Positions 38,918-47,900 of a stretch of DNA of 64,000 nucleotides are shown piece after piece; positions within the stretch are counted from its first letter, which is position 1, and each line of letters begins with the position of its first letter. The stretch covers positions 364,917 to 428,916 of the forward strand of contig NZ_LMIT01000013.1 of the NCBI RefSeq assembly GCF_001428825.1, read 5' to 3'. Origin of the DNA: Nocardioides sp. Root240. GTDB taxonomy: Bacteria; Actinomycetota; Actinomycetes; Propionibacteriales; Nocardioidaceae. The notes under the pieces were generated by a model, which saw nothing but the letters and a program-made list of their open reading frames with translations, was not told the origin of the DNA and did no database searches. Made by a program: the position numbers and the translations under genes.

Positions 38918-39367
38918 TCAGGAGGTCGGCGGACCCACGACCAGCGCGAGGCCGGTCAGCGCCGCGACGGCCACCAGGCCCACGGCGAGCCCGCGCAGCG
39001 GGTTGCGGAGCAGCCAGGCCACCACACGGTCGGGCAGCGAGGTGGTCGCGCCCGCGGGCAGCCGCCATGCGTCGCCCAGCCAGCCCTTGCGCACGGCCCA
39101 CCACTCGAGCGGCAGGGTCGCCAGCGGCGGGATCGCCGCGAACAGCGCGAGCAGGCCGCGGCCGGCCGACCAGCGACGGTCCACCCAGACGACGACGGTC
39201 GTGACGACGTAGGCGACGAACACGACGCCGTGCGCCATGCCGAAGATCCGGACACCGGTCTCGTTCTCGGCCGGGCCGTACTTGAGGAACATGCCGAACA
39301 GCAGGCCGGTCCAGGTCACCGCCTCCGCGATCGCGACGGTGCGGAACAGGCGGGTCGGGGTGGTCAC
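38918..39367 (-). CDS. DUF3817 membrane protein
   Basis: The product is 149 aa from GTG 39367, which overlaps the upstream stop (GTGA). TLFRTVAIAEAVTWTGLLFGMFLKYG, then FGMAHGVVFVAYVV with its conserved His, is the DUF3817 signature. About four hydrophobic segments are present, the last near the C-terminus (GLAVGLVAVAALTGLALVV), which extends beyond the usual ~100-aa domain. Co-transcribed with the siderophore-interacting protein gene. Function unknown. Confidence 0.8.
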   Translation of the reverse strand: MTTPTRLFRTVAIAEAVTWTGLLFGMFLKYGPAENETGVRIFGMAHGVVFVAYVVTTVVVWVDRRWSAGRGLLALFAAIPPLATLPLEWWAVRKGWLGDAWRLPAGATTSLPDRVVAWLLRNPLRGLAVGLVAVAALTGLALVVGPPTS

Positions 39368-40152
39368 TTGGTCTCCTCTGCGGCCAGCTCGGCCTTCCAC
39401 TCGCGGAACGCCTCCTCGGTGCGGCCCTGCTTCCAGTACGCCGACACGGACACGTCGTCGCGAGGGACGCCGCGCTCCCCGACCAGGTAGGGACGGATCT
39501 CCTTCATCACCGCCTGGCCCTCGCCGTGCACGAACGCGTGCACGCGGCCCTCGCGCCACGGCAGCGCGCGGACGGCGTCGGGCAGCGACGGGTGCGCGGC
39601 GTCGGAGCGGTGCAGCCAGGTCAACGTGACGCCGGCGGGTGTCGCGACCTCCTGCTCGTGCGCCGGCCCCTCGACCTGCAGCACGGCGTACCCCTCGGCG
39701 TCGGCGGGCAGTGCGGCGAGCGACTGGCGGATCGCGGGGATCGCGGCCTCGTCGCCGGCGAACAGGTGCCAGTCGGCGGCAGGGTCGGGCGCGTAGGCGC
39801 CGCCGGGACCGCGCACGGGGATCGTGTCGCCCGGCAGGGCGGTCGACGCCCAGGGGCCGGCGATGCCCTCGGCGCCGTGGACGACGAAGTCGATGGCGAG
39901 CGTGCCGGCGGCGGCGTCGGGCGCGACCACGGTGTAGGTCCGCAGCGTCGGCCGGCCGCCGCGCTCGAGCTCGGCGGGATCGCCGAAGACGAGCTTCACG
40001 TAGCGGTCGGTGAAGGCGCTGCCCTCGAAGGCCGCGAGGTCACCGGTGAAGTGGATCCGGACCATGCCCGGGCTCAGCTGCTCCTTGCGCGCGACGGTCA
40101 GCAAGGTGATCGGCTTCGCCGGCTTGGCCGGCCGCTCGGGGGTGGTGCTCAC
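39364..40152 (-). CDS. Siderophore-interacting protein (FAD-dependent ferric reductase family)
   Basis: The protein of about 262 aa starts at GTG 40152. The N-terminal FAD-binding barrel has the RTYTVV motif and DFVVHG..GPWA, and the C-terminal SIP domain has LFAGDEAAIPAI and a final YWKQGRTEEAFREWKAE, all diagnostic of the ViuB/SIP family. Such enzymes use NAD(P)H to release iron from ferric siderophores in the cytoplasm. No siderophore biosynthesis gene is nearby. Confidence 0.92.
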   Translation of the reverse strand: MSTTPERPAKPAKPITLLTVARKEQLSPGMVRIHFTGDLAAFEGSAFTDRYVKLVFGDPAELERGGRPTLRTYTVVAPDAAAGTLAIDFVVHGAEGIAGPWASTALPGDTIPVRGPGGAYAPDPAADWHLFAGDEAAIPAIRQSLAALPADAEGYAVLQVEGPAHEQEVATPAGVTLTWLHRSDAAHPSLPDAVRALPWREGRVHAFVHGEGQAVMKEIRPYLVGERGVPRDDVSVSAYWKQGRTEEAFREWKAELAAEETK

Positions 40153-40196
40153 GAGCCCTGACAGTACCCGTGTGACCCAGCGCACCCGCGCCGTGA

Positions 40197-40970
40197 TCAG
40201 GAGCCGAAGCGGCGCTCACGCTGGGCGTAGGCCCGGATCGCGCGGAGGAAGTCGACGCGGCGGAAGTCGGGCCAGTAGGCCTCGCAGAAGTAGAACTCCG
40301 ACTTCGCGCTCTGCCAGAGCAGGAAGCCACCGAGGCGCTGCTCCCCCGACGTACGGATCACGAGGTCCGGGTCGGGCTGGCCCTTGGTGTAGAGGTGCTC
40401 CTCGATGTGCTCGATGTCGATCTGCTGGGCGAGCAGCTCGAGCGGCGTGCCGAGGGCGGCGTGCTCGGAGAGGAGCGAGCGGACGGCGTCGGCGATCTCG
40501 CGACGACCGCCGTAGGCGACCGCGACGTTGACGATCATCCCGTCGACGTCGGCGGTGGCCTCGGCCGCGGCCTTGAGCCGCTTGGCCACCGCGTCGGGCA
40601 GCAGGTCGAGGGCACCCACCGGGTGGAGCCGCCAGCGGCGCTGGTCGGCGAGCGAGTCGACTGCCTCGACGATGATCTCGAGCAGCGGCTCGAGCTCGCG
40701 GGCCGGGCGGTTGAGGTTGTCGGTGGAGAGCAGCCACAGGGTGACCACCTCGATGCCGACCTCGTCGCACCACGTGAGCAGCGGCTCGATGTTGGCGGCG
40801 CCGGCGCGGTGGCCGTGCGCGGTGTCGCGGCCGACCGCCTTGGCCCAGCGGCGGTTGCCGTCGAGCATCACCCCGACGTGCTTCGGGAGGCTGTCGGGCA
40901 TCCGGCGAAGCATGCGCGCCTCGTAAGCGGGGTAGAGCACCCGCCGAACACCCCGCTTCCAGTCCGCCAC
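40197..40970 (-). CDS. Short-chain Z-isoprenyl diphosphate synthase (UppS family, Rv1086-like)
   Basis: The 257-aa protein is a cis-prenyltransferase: MLDGNRRWAK with catalytic Asp37, LWLLSTDNLNRP, YGGRREI, and RTSGEQRLGGFLLWQSA-SEFYF near the C-terminus. The N-terminus (WKRGVRRVLYPAYEARMLRRMPDSLPKHVGV) and overall sequence are closest in memory to mycobacterial Rv1086, a Z,E-farnesyl diphosphate synthase, rather than the long-chain decaprenyl synthase. It would make a precursor for lipid-carrier synthesis. GTG 40970 is the start. Confidence 0.9.
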   Translation of the reverse strand: MADWKRGVRRVLYPAYEARMLRRMPDSLPKHVGVMLDGNRRWAKAVGRDTAHGHRAGAANIEPLLTWCDEVGIEVVTLWLLSTDNLNRPARELEPLLEIIVEAVDSLADQRRWRLHPVGALDLLPDAVAKRLKAAAEATADVDGMIVNVAVAYGGRREIADAVRSLLSEHAALGTPLELLAQQIDIEHIEEHLYTKGQPDPDLVIRTSGEQRLGGFLLWQSAKSEFYFCEAYWPDFRRVDFLRAIRAYAQRERRFGS

Positions 40971-41080
40971 GCTCAGATCGTAGGCCCCTTCCGGGGCAAC
41001 CGGCAGGCTGACACGATGAGACCAGCGGGGAGGGCGGGAAATCGCGCCTCCCCATCCACGACGAGAGAGGTACCACGACG

Positions 41081-42115
41081 ATGACCGCAGCTGCCTGGCA
41101 TCCGGACCCGACCGGACGCCACGAGCTCCGCTACTGGGACGGCAACCAGTGGACCGACCACGTGTCCGACCAGGGGGTGCAGTCGACCTCCCCCCTGAAC
41201 GCCGAGGCCGCCGCGTCCGAGGCCACGTCCGCGGAGAGCACCGACACCTCGTCGTACGACGGGGGGACGAGCGCGCTCGACGCCACCACCTCCGTCGCCC
41301 AGCCGGCCGCCACCGAGCAGGCCTGGTCGCCGCAGCCGACCCAGCAGCCGGCCCAGCAGTCGCAGCCCCCGGCCCAGCCGCCGGCGTACGCCCCCCAGGC
41401 GCAGCAGGGCTACGGCCAGCAGCAGGTCCCCGCCGACGCCTTCGCCGGCATCTCGGGCGAGCTGATCGACGGCCGGTTCACCGAGGTCGACGGCTCCGGC
41501 GCGATCCTGCAGAACAAGAAGCTGCTGCGGGTCCGGATCACCGAGCCGTTCATGGCCAAGCAGGGCGCGATGGTGGCCTACCAGGGCAACGTCAACTTCA
41601 ACTACCAGGGCGGTGGCGCGGCCAAGTTCCTCAAGAAGGCGTTCACCGGCGAGGGCCTCTCGCTGATGCGGGTCGAGGGCCAGGGCGACGTCTTCCTCGC
41701 CGACTCGTCGCACGACGTGCACATCCTGCAGCTCAACAACAGCGGCCTGTCGGTCAACGGCAAGAACGTCCTCGCCTTCTCCGCCGCCCTCGACTGGAAC
41801 ATCGAGCGGGTCAAGGGCGGCAGCATCGCTGCGGGCGGCCTGTTCAACACCACCCTGCGCGGCACCGGCTGGGTGGCCATCACCACGGACGGTCCTCCGG
41901 TCGTGCTCAACCCGGGCGAGGCGGCGACCTTCGCCGACGCCCAGGCGCTCGTCGCCTGGTCGGTGCACCTGCAGACGTCGATCCGCTCGACCTTCACCGC
42001 CGGGTCGCTGATCGGCCGCGGCTCGGGCGAGGCCTTCCAGGTCGCCTTCCAGGGTCAGGGCTTCGTCATCGTGCAGCCCTCCGAGGGTGCCGAGGTGCCG
42101 CCGCACACCCACTGA
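41081..42115 (+). CDS. AIM24-family protein with N-terminal DUF2510 domain
   Basis: The 344-aa protein has an N-terminal DUF2510 module (residues 4-35, AAWHPDPTGRHELRYWDGNQWTDHV). A low-complexity Ser/Thr then Gln/Pro-rich linker (about 36-118) follows, then an AIM24-like beta-sandwich domain (about 120-335) with GAMVAYQGNVNF, VFLADSSHDVHIL and TVGSL-like repeats. DUF2510 occurs in many actinobacterial membrane-associated proteins. GAGAGAGGT lies upstream of ATG. Divergent from the uppS-family gene. Function unknown. Confidence 0.85.
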   Translation: MTAAAWHPDPTGRHELRYWDGNQWTDHVSDQGVQSTSPLNAEAAASEATSAESTDTSSYDGGTSALDATTSVAQPAATEQAWSPQPTQQPAQQSQPPAQPPAYAPQAQQGYGQQQVPADAFAGISGELIDGRFTEVDGSGAILQNKKLLRVRITEPFMAKQGAMVAYQGNVNFNYQGGGAAKFLKKAFTGEGLSLMRVEGQGDVFLADSSHDVHILQLNNSGLSVNGKNVLAFSAALDWNIERVKGGSIAAGGLFNTTLRGTGWVAITTDGPPVVLNPGEAATFADAQALVAWSVHLQTSIRSTFTAGSLIGRGSGEAFQVAFQGQGFVIVQPSEGAEVPPHTH

Positions 42116-42140
42116 CCGACAACCACCGATCGGCCAGTTC

Positions 42141-42183
42141 GCGACGGCCGGATGAGCGTGACATCACGCCGTCCGGCCGTCGC
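42141..42183 (+). terminator. Nested hairpin terminator after the AIM24-like gene
   Basis: GCGACGGCCGGA (42141-42152) pairs with TCCGGCCGTCGC (42172-42183). An inner GCGTGA-CA-TCACGC stem (42156-42169) sits inside. TTGCGTTCTG follows, so the T-tract is weak. It lies 26 bases after the AIM24 stop and before the hemolysin III start. Confidence 0.65.
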
Positions 42184-42215
42184 TTGCGTTCTGCTCGCAC
42201 GGGTACCCTCGAGCC

Positions 42216-42956
42216 ATGAACCAGGCCATCCACCACGCGAACGATCGCGTCCGCGCGCGACTGGACGACCTCGGCGAGCAGATCAGCGAGAAGGTCGCCG
42301 ACATCAAGCCGAAGCTGCGCGGATGGATCCACCTCATCTCGACCCCGCTGGTGCTCGCTGCAGGCATCGTGCTGATCTGCCTGTCCCCGACCGCGACCAC
42401 CAGGATCGGCTCGGCGCTCTACGCCGGCTCGGCGCTCCTGCTGTTCGGCACCTCCGCGCTCTACCACCGCGGCACCTGGTCACCCAAGGTCTGGCAGGTC
42501 CTGAACCGGTTCGACCACTCGAACATCTTCCTGTTCATCGCCGGCTCCTACACGCCGTTCGCGCTGATCCTGCTCGAGGGCCCCTCCCGCGTGATCATGC
42601 TGTCGGTCGCGTGGACCGGCGCCCTGCTCGGCATCGCCTTCAAGCTGTTCTGGCCGACCGCCCCGCGCTGGATGTCGGCGCCGATCTACATCGCGCTCGG
42701 CTGGGCGGCGATCTTCTTCATCCCGGCGTTCTTCGAGGGCGCGACCGCGCTCGGCCTCGGCATCGGGATCGCGATCTTCGTGCTGATCGCCGTCGGCGGC
42801 GCGCTCTACACGGTCGGCGGGCTGGTCTACGGCTTCCAGTGGCCGAACCCGTCGCCGCGCGTCTTCGGCTTCCACGAGATCTTCCACGGCTTCACGATCG
42901 CCGCGTTCGTCGCGCACTACGTCGGCGTCTCGCTGGCGACCTACTCGCTGCGCTGA
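42216..42956 (+). CDS. Hemolysin III / TrhA family membrane protein
   Basis: The 246-aa protein has an N-terminal cytoplasmic helix (1-40) and seven hydrophobic segments. Family motifs are FGTSALYHRGTW (conserved Ser and His), RFDHSNIFLFIAGSYTPF and FHEIFHGFTIAAFVAHY, matching the PAQR/hemolysin III metal-site residues. These proteins act in membrane energetics or lipid homeostasis, and haemolytic activity is not implied. Its 3' end overlaps the methyltransferase gene on the other strand by 16 bp. Confidence 0.93.
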   Translation: MNQAIHHANDRVRARLDDLGEQISEKVADIKPKLRGWIHLISTPLVLAAGIVLICLSPTATTRIGSALYAGSALLLFGTSALYHRGTWSPKVWQVLNRFDHSNIFLFIAGSYTPFALILLEGPSRVIMLSVAWTGALLGIAFKLFWPTAPRWMSAPIYIALGWAAIFFIPAFFEGATALGLGIGIAIFVLIAVGGALYTVGGLVYGFQWPNPSPRVFGFHEIFHGFTIAAFVAHYVGVSLATYSLR

Positions 42957-44137
42957 GCGCCGGCCCGGCGCTCGAGGAGCACCAACACCTCCGCGTGCGG
43001 GGTCTGCGGGAACATGTCGAGCACCCGCCCCCGCACCGGCCGGTACGACGCCAGCCCGGCCAGGTCGCGGGCCAGGGTCTCCGGGTTGCAGCTGGAGTAG
43101 AGCAGGTGCGCGGCGCCCGACTCCTCGAGCCGTTGCACCAGCTCGGCCCCCAGACCCCGCCGCGGCGGGTTGACCACCACGAGGTCGGCGTACCTGATGA
43201 GGGCCTGGTGCTCGGCCGCGGTGGCGTCGCCGACGGTGAACGCGATCTCGCCGGGCAGCCCGGCCTCGTCGCGTGAGCGCTCGGCGCTCCCGATCGCGTC
43301 CGCGCTGATCTCGATGCCGGTCACCGTCCGCCCCGGCGCGGCCAGGTGGAGGGCGAAGCCGCCGACGCCGCAGTACAGGTCGACCACCCGCTCCGCGCCG
43401 AGGTCGGCGGTCCAGGCGACGGCCTCGCGGTAGAGCGCCGCCGCGACCTCGGTGTTGGTCTGGAAGAAGCTGCGCGGGCGCAGGTGCAGGACGATCCCCG
43501 ACTCCCCGCCGAGCCGCATCGGCAGGCTGTCGTGCTCGGTCAGCACCAGCTCGCGCTCCCCCTCGAGCACCGCCCGGTGGTCGGGCTGGACGTTGATCGT
43601 CAGGACCCGCACCGCCGGCAGCTCGGCCTGCAGCCACGGGAGGTGTTTGCGCACCCGCGCCTCGGCGGCAGTCGAGCGCAGCACGAGCCGGACCATCAGC
43701 TCCCCGTCCGGCGACTCGGTCACCAGGACGTGCTTGAGCTCGCCACGCTGGGCGACCGGGGCCGTCCCCGCCACGTCGTACGGCGTCAGCCCGGCCCGGC
43801 GCACGAAGTCCGCCAGCACCGGCAGTGCCGCCACGATCCCCGGCGTGTGCAGGGCACAGTCCCGCAGGTCCACGCCCTTCCCGCTCGGGTCGAGGATGCC
43901 GAGCGTCGGCTCCTGCGCCGTGCCACCGACGACCATCTTGGCCTTGTTGCGAAAGCCCTCCGGCGCACTGGTGACCGGCGGCTCCCAGACCATCCCGGAG
44001 GCGTCGACGAGCGCCCGGGTCGCGGCCTGCTTGGCGGCCAGCTGGTCGTCGTACCGGCGGCCGAGCCAGGTGCACGACCGGCACTCGCCCGCCGTGAAGT
44101 GGGCGCAGTCGAGCACGGCGAGGGACATGGCCTTCAT
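42941..44137 (-). CDS. RlmC/TrmA-family RNA m5U methyltransferase
   Basis: The protein of about 398 aa starts at ATG 44137 (ATG 44128 is also possible). N-terminal Cys residues (DCAHFTAGECRSCTW and a later DCALH) fit the 4Fe-4S cluster of RumA/RumB-type enzymes. RSFFQTN and VVDLYCGVGGFAL (SAM site), VVNPPRRG and the catalytic SSCNPETLARDL complete the uracil-C5 methyltransferase signature. There is no TRAM domain, so it resembles RlmC (23S rRNA m5U747) more than RlmD, but the exact site is uncertain. Confidence 0.9.
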   Translation of the reverse strand: MKAMSLAVLDCAHFTAGECRSCTWLGRRYDDQLAAKQAATRALVDASGMVWEPPVTSAPEGFRNKAKMVVGGTAQEPTLGILDPSGKGVDLRDCALHTPGIVAALPVLADFVRRAGLTPYDVAGTAPVAQRGELKHVLVTESPDGELMVRLVLRSTAAEARVRKHLPWLQAELPAVRVLTINVQPDHRAVLEGERELVLTEHDSLPMRLGGESGIVLHLRPRSFFQTNTEVAAALYREAVAWTADLGAERVVDLYCGVGGFALHLAAPGRTVTGIEISADAIGSAERSRDEAGLPGEIAFTVGDATAAEHQALIRYADLVVVNPPRRGLGAELVQRLEESGAAHLLYSSCNPETLARDLAGLASYRPVRGRVLDMFPQTPHAEVLVLLERRAGAQRSE

Positions 44138-44152
44138 CGTAGGCTGCCGCCC

Positions 44153-44707
44153 GTGGCGTACTCGTTCGAGAAGGTGCAGGCCGACCCGGTCCTGACCACG
44201 GTGCGGCGACTCGAGCAGCGGATCGCCGCTCGGTTCCCCGACCGCGGCCTGCGCCAGGTGGCCGCTGAGCTGGCTCGCCTGGTGGAGCGGGTGCAGACGC
44301 GCACGGACAGCGTGCGTGGCCGTCGTGCCGGCCTGCGGACACTGTCGCGCGGAGCGATGATCGCCGTCGTCCTGGCCACGATCGTGCTGGTGGTGCTCGC
44401 TGTCCGGGCCGCTGCGACCGACGCACCCGACGACCTCGAGTGGGTGCCGCTGGTCGAGAGCGCGGTCAACGACCTGGTGTTCGCGGCGCTGGCGCTGTGG
44501 TTCCTCTGGTCGGTGCCGGAGCGGCTGCAGCGCGACGCACTGCTGAAGCTGCTCCACCGCCTGAGGTCCATGGCCCACATCGTCGACATGCACCAGCTGA
44601 CCAAGGACCCGGAGCGGTTGCGAGCCTCCTTCGACCCGACCGAGGCCAGCGTCGACATGGACCTGACGCCGAACGAGCTGGAGCACTACCTCGACAAGTG
44701 TGCCTAA
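44153..44707 (+). CDS. Two-TM membrane protein of unknown function
   Basis: GTG 44153 gives 184 aa: a soluble helical N-terminus (RRLEQRIAARFPDRGLRQVAAELARLVERVQ), TM1 near residues 64-85 (AMIAVVLATIVLVVLAVRAA), and TM2 near 105-125. The cytoplasmic C-terminal helix contains HRLRSMAHIVDMHQLTKDPERL. Only 15 bp separate it from the divergent methyltransferase start. Similar small proteins with the MAHIVDMHQLTKDP-like segment may form an uncharacterised family, but I do not recognise one. It is the last normal-GC gene before the low-GC segment. Confidence 0.7.
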   Translation: MAYSFEKVQADPVLTTVRRLEQRIAARFPDRGLRQVAAELARLVERVQTRTDSVRGRRAGLRTLSRGAMIAVVLATIVLVVLAVRAAATDAPDDLEWVPLVESAVNDLVFAALALWFLWSVPERLQRDALLKLLHRLRSMAHIVDMHQLTKDPERLRASFDPTEASVDMDLTPNELEHYLDKCA

Positions 44708-44921
44708 AAGGCCTCTGACCTGCGGCTTTACGTAGAAAAGAGTAGGCGAGGCCACCACACGGCCACAAGGGCCGTCGACAACGGACAAGCAGCAACGGAC
44801 GTTCAGTAGGTAAAAACTCGTCTGCCGCGGCCATCGGCGGTGACATGTCGAGGTCTCGGCGCTCATCAGCGGAACTCTTGGCCTGTTCCTGGGCCCGGCG
44901 CCGTCTGCCGAACGCTCGCAG

Positions 44922-44927
44922 TACGGT
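44922..44927 (+). promoter_or_regulatory. Possible -10 element for leaderless SIR2 gene
   Basis: TACGGT (TANNNT form) ends 6 bases before ATG 44934 and no Shine-Dalgarno is visible. This spacing suits leaderless initiation. No convincing -35 was found, so it is a weak call. Confidence 0.3.
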
Positions 44928-44933
44928 CGCGAC

Positions 44934-47900
44934 ATGCGGTTCCAAAGGGTTGAGATCCCCGACGACCTAGTCACCGCCGCCCGTGACGGGCGGATGGTGA
45001 TCTTTGTCGGTGCCGGAGCGTCTCTCGACCCACCGTCTCGACTCCCTGACTTCAGCCAGCTGGTCATCGACATCGGTACGCAGGTGGGGTCGGCGCCCAC
45101 GACGCTCCAACTGGCACGGCCTGATGTCTTCCTAGGCGACCTCACCGACCTCGAGGTCGAGGTCCACTCCCTTGTTGCCAAAGCGATCGATCTACCCGGA
45201 AGCGAGCCGAACCGGCTTCACCACGCCATCATGCGACTGGCCGCCGTACACCAGCCGGTGCGTGTAGTGACAACCAACTACGACCGACATCTCGAGACCG
45301 CCGCCCGAATCGGGTCCCTCGAGGTTGAGATCTTCCGTAGCCCTGCGCTGCCGCTTGGAGACGACTTTGCCGGCATCGTTCATTTGCACGGGGCACTAGA
45401 ACAAAACCCGCAGCACCTGATCCTGACGGACGGGGACTTCGGCCGCGCCTACCTTCGCGAGGCGTGGGCCGCGCGTTTTCTGGAGCGCATGTTCTCCGCC
45501 TTCAGCGTTCTCTTCATCGGATACAGCCACGGCGATGTCGTCATGCAGTACCTAGCCCGGTCCCTCGGACGCGAAGGACGCCGGTACGTGCTGACGAGTG
45601 ACTCGAACAAAGCCGACTGGGCTCGCCTAGGACTCACGGCAATCAGCTATCCAGTCGCTGACAAATCCCATGTCGCGCTCGTAGAGGCGCTCGAGCGGTG
45701 GGCAGAGTTGTCAGCTTGGGGCCGACTCGATCATCGAAGGCGGATCACAGAACTCGTCGGACTTGAGCCGTCAAGTCTCCCCGAGGAGACTTCCTACCTC
45801 AAACAGGTGCTGGCTGACCCGGAACGCGTGCGCTTCTTCACGGAAGCCGCATCGTCACCATCTTGGCTGCAATGGACGGCAACACGTCCCGAGTTCGAAC
45901 ACCTTTTCACTGCGCCACCCAAAACGGACAGTGCCGGGCAAGCGATCGCCCGCAGCCTAACGCGGTGGTTCATCGACAACTTCGCGTGCGTCGAGGAGCA
46001 CTCGCCAGCTGCGCTACGGCTGGTCAGGGACCGTCCTTGGACACTTGAACTGTGGGAAACGTTGGTGCATCGGCTCTTCGCCCAACCGACACCGATCGCT
46101 GACTGGCAGGTGCCATGGTTGCTCTCTGCTCTTCACCGCTCCCCTCAGGGCAGGCACGATCTTCTCGACATGATGCTGGCCGAGAAGGAATGGCAGAGCC
46201 GGCCGCTCTTGGCGCTCACGCTACTCGAGCATCGCACCGAAGCAATCATGCGATCTGGACTCGACTTCGGCGCGAATGACGACGCCCCTCGCTTCGAGGT
46301 AACCCTCACCGGCGATGAGCACTGGCTCAGCGAAGCGTGGAAAAAGGTGTTCACACCGATGCTGGCTGACCACGCGCGAGAGCTTTTCGATCTAGTAGTC
46401 CGGCAGATCCGCGCGAGTTATCGTCTAAACGACTTGCTGCAATCCGGCTTCGACCCGATGGGGTTCGGGCGCTCCGCCATCGAGGCGCACCCTCAGGATG
46501 ACTTCCGAGAGCCACACGACATGTTGATCGATGCCGCTCGCGACTGTCTCGAACGCATCCTTGACATCTGTCCTGGCCAGGCTTCGCGAGACCTTGATCT
46601 GCTGATTGGCGCCCCCGAAACGATTCTCCGCCGACTTGCCGTGCACGGCTGGCGGGTGAAGTCCGATACCAGTGCCGATGCCAAAGTTGGATGGGTCCTT
46701 AGCCAAGGGCTGCTGTACGACGTCAGCCTTCAACACGAGGTCTACCTGCTATTAAAGGACGTACTGCCCGATACCAGTTCCGACGTGCGCGTCAAACTGC
46801 TCGCCGCTGCCGACGCTGGCCCTACGCCTACGGCGGGCGATTCGTCGTCATACCCGCGCTACAACCTGATCGTCTGGTTGCACAAGACCTTGCCGGACGA
46901 TCCCCTCATCACGTCAGCGTTCGAGTCCGTTCAGGAAGAGCATCCGGACTACGCCCCTCGGGAGCATCCCGATCTCAACATGGTCATGACTTCAGGATTC
47001 GTCGAGGACGCTGAACCATTCTCCCAAGAGGAACTACATGCTCTGATTGCCGACGAACCCGGCACCGCGCTGGCACGACTCCGCGAGTTCTCCGAAGCCG
47101 ACGAGTTCAAGCTGACCGGTCCCACATGGACGGGCGCCCTAGCCGCCCTGCGAAGCTGCGTCACGCAGTACCCGCTCGACGGCATGCTGCTCGCCCCACA
47201 TCTCCAGCCCAACGATGACGACATCCGCGGGGCCCTGATTCGAGGCTGGAGTGCCGCAGACCTATCAGCTCACGCTGACGGCACTCTCCCTGATCAGGTC
47301 ATCTCGGTCATTGGCTCGTGGGAACTCGCCCCGGTCAGAAGCCCGGCGGCCAACCTTCTAGCGAGCGGCGGTCGAGCGGACCACCCAACCCGATGGCACG
47401 ACTTCGCCAGTGCCCGCGACCTGGCTCGGCGGCTTTGGCCCGAAGACGATCTTGCGGGGAACGTGACCGGAGGAGGCACGTACCTAGAAGCCATCAATCA
47501 CCCGGCTGGCGATCTCGCGGAGTTCTGGAGCAAGGTCACAGCGGCTCAGTGGGCCAGCCAAGGTGATATGTGGGCCGGTCTACCGCCGCTGATCACTGCC
47601 GAACTGGATCGCATGATCAGTCAGACCGGGCGTAACGGTCTCTTGGCACGCTGCGTGTTAATAACCAAACTTCGCCTGTATTTCGGCGCTGCTCCGGAGT
47701 GGGCAGCGGCTGAACTGCTGCCACTACTGGCGTGGGAGGCCGAAGACACGGGCCAGGTCGCGACCATGTGGCGCACTTTCCTCGATCACGGTCAGTACGA
47801 CGCCGCACTTCTTCGAGCCGGTCTCCTCGAGTCGATGCTCGCGACCTTGGACCATGACGCTGACGTTGACGACGAGCGCTCTATGAAGTCGTTGGGGCGA

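Noticed and set aside
44934-45700. SIR2 domain as a metabolic protein deacetylase
   Set aside because: No Cys4 zinc-binding module is present and the domain is fused to about 900 further residues, unlike CobB-type sirtuins.
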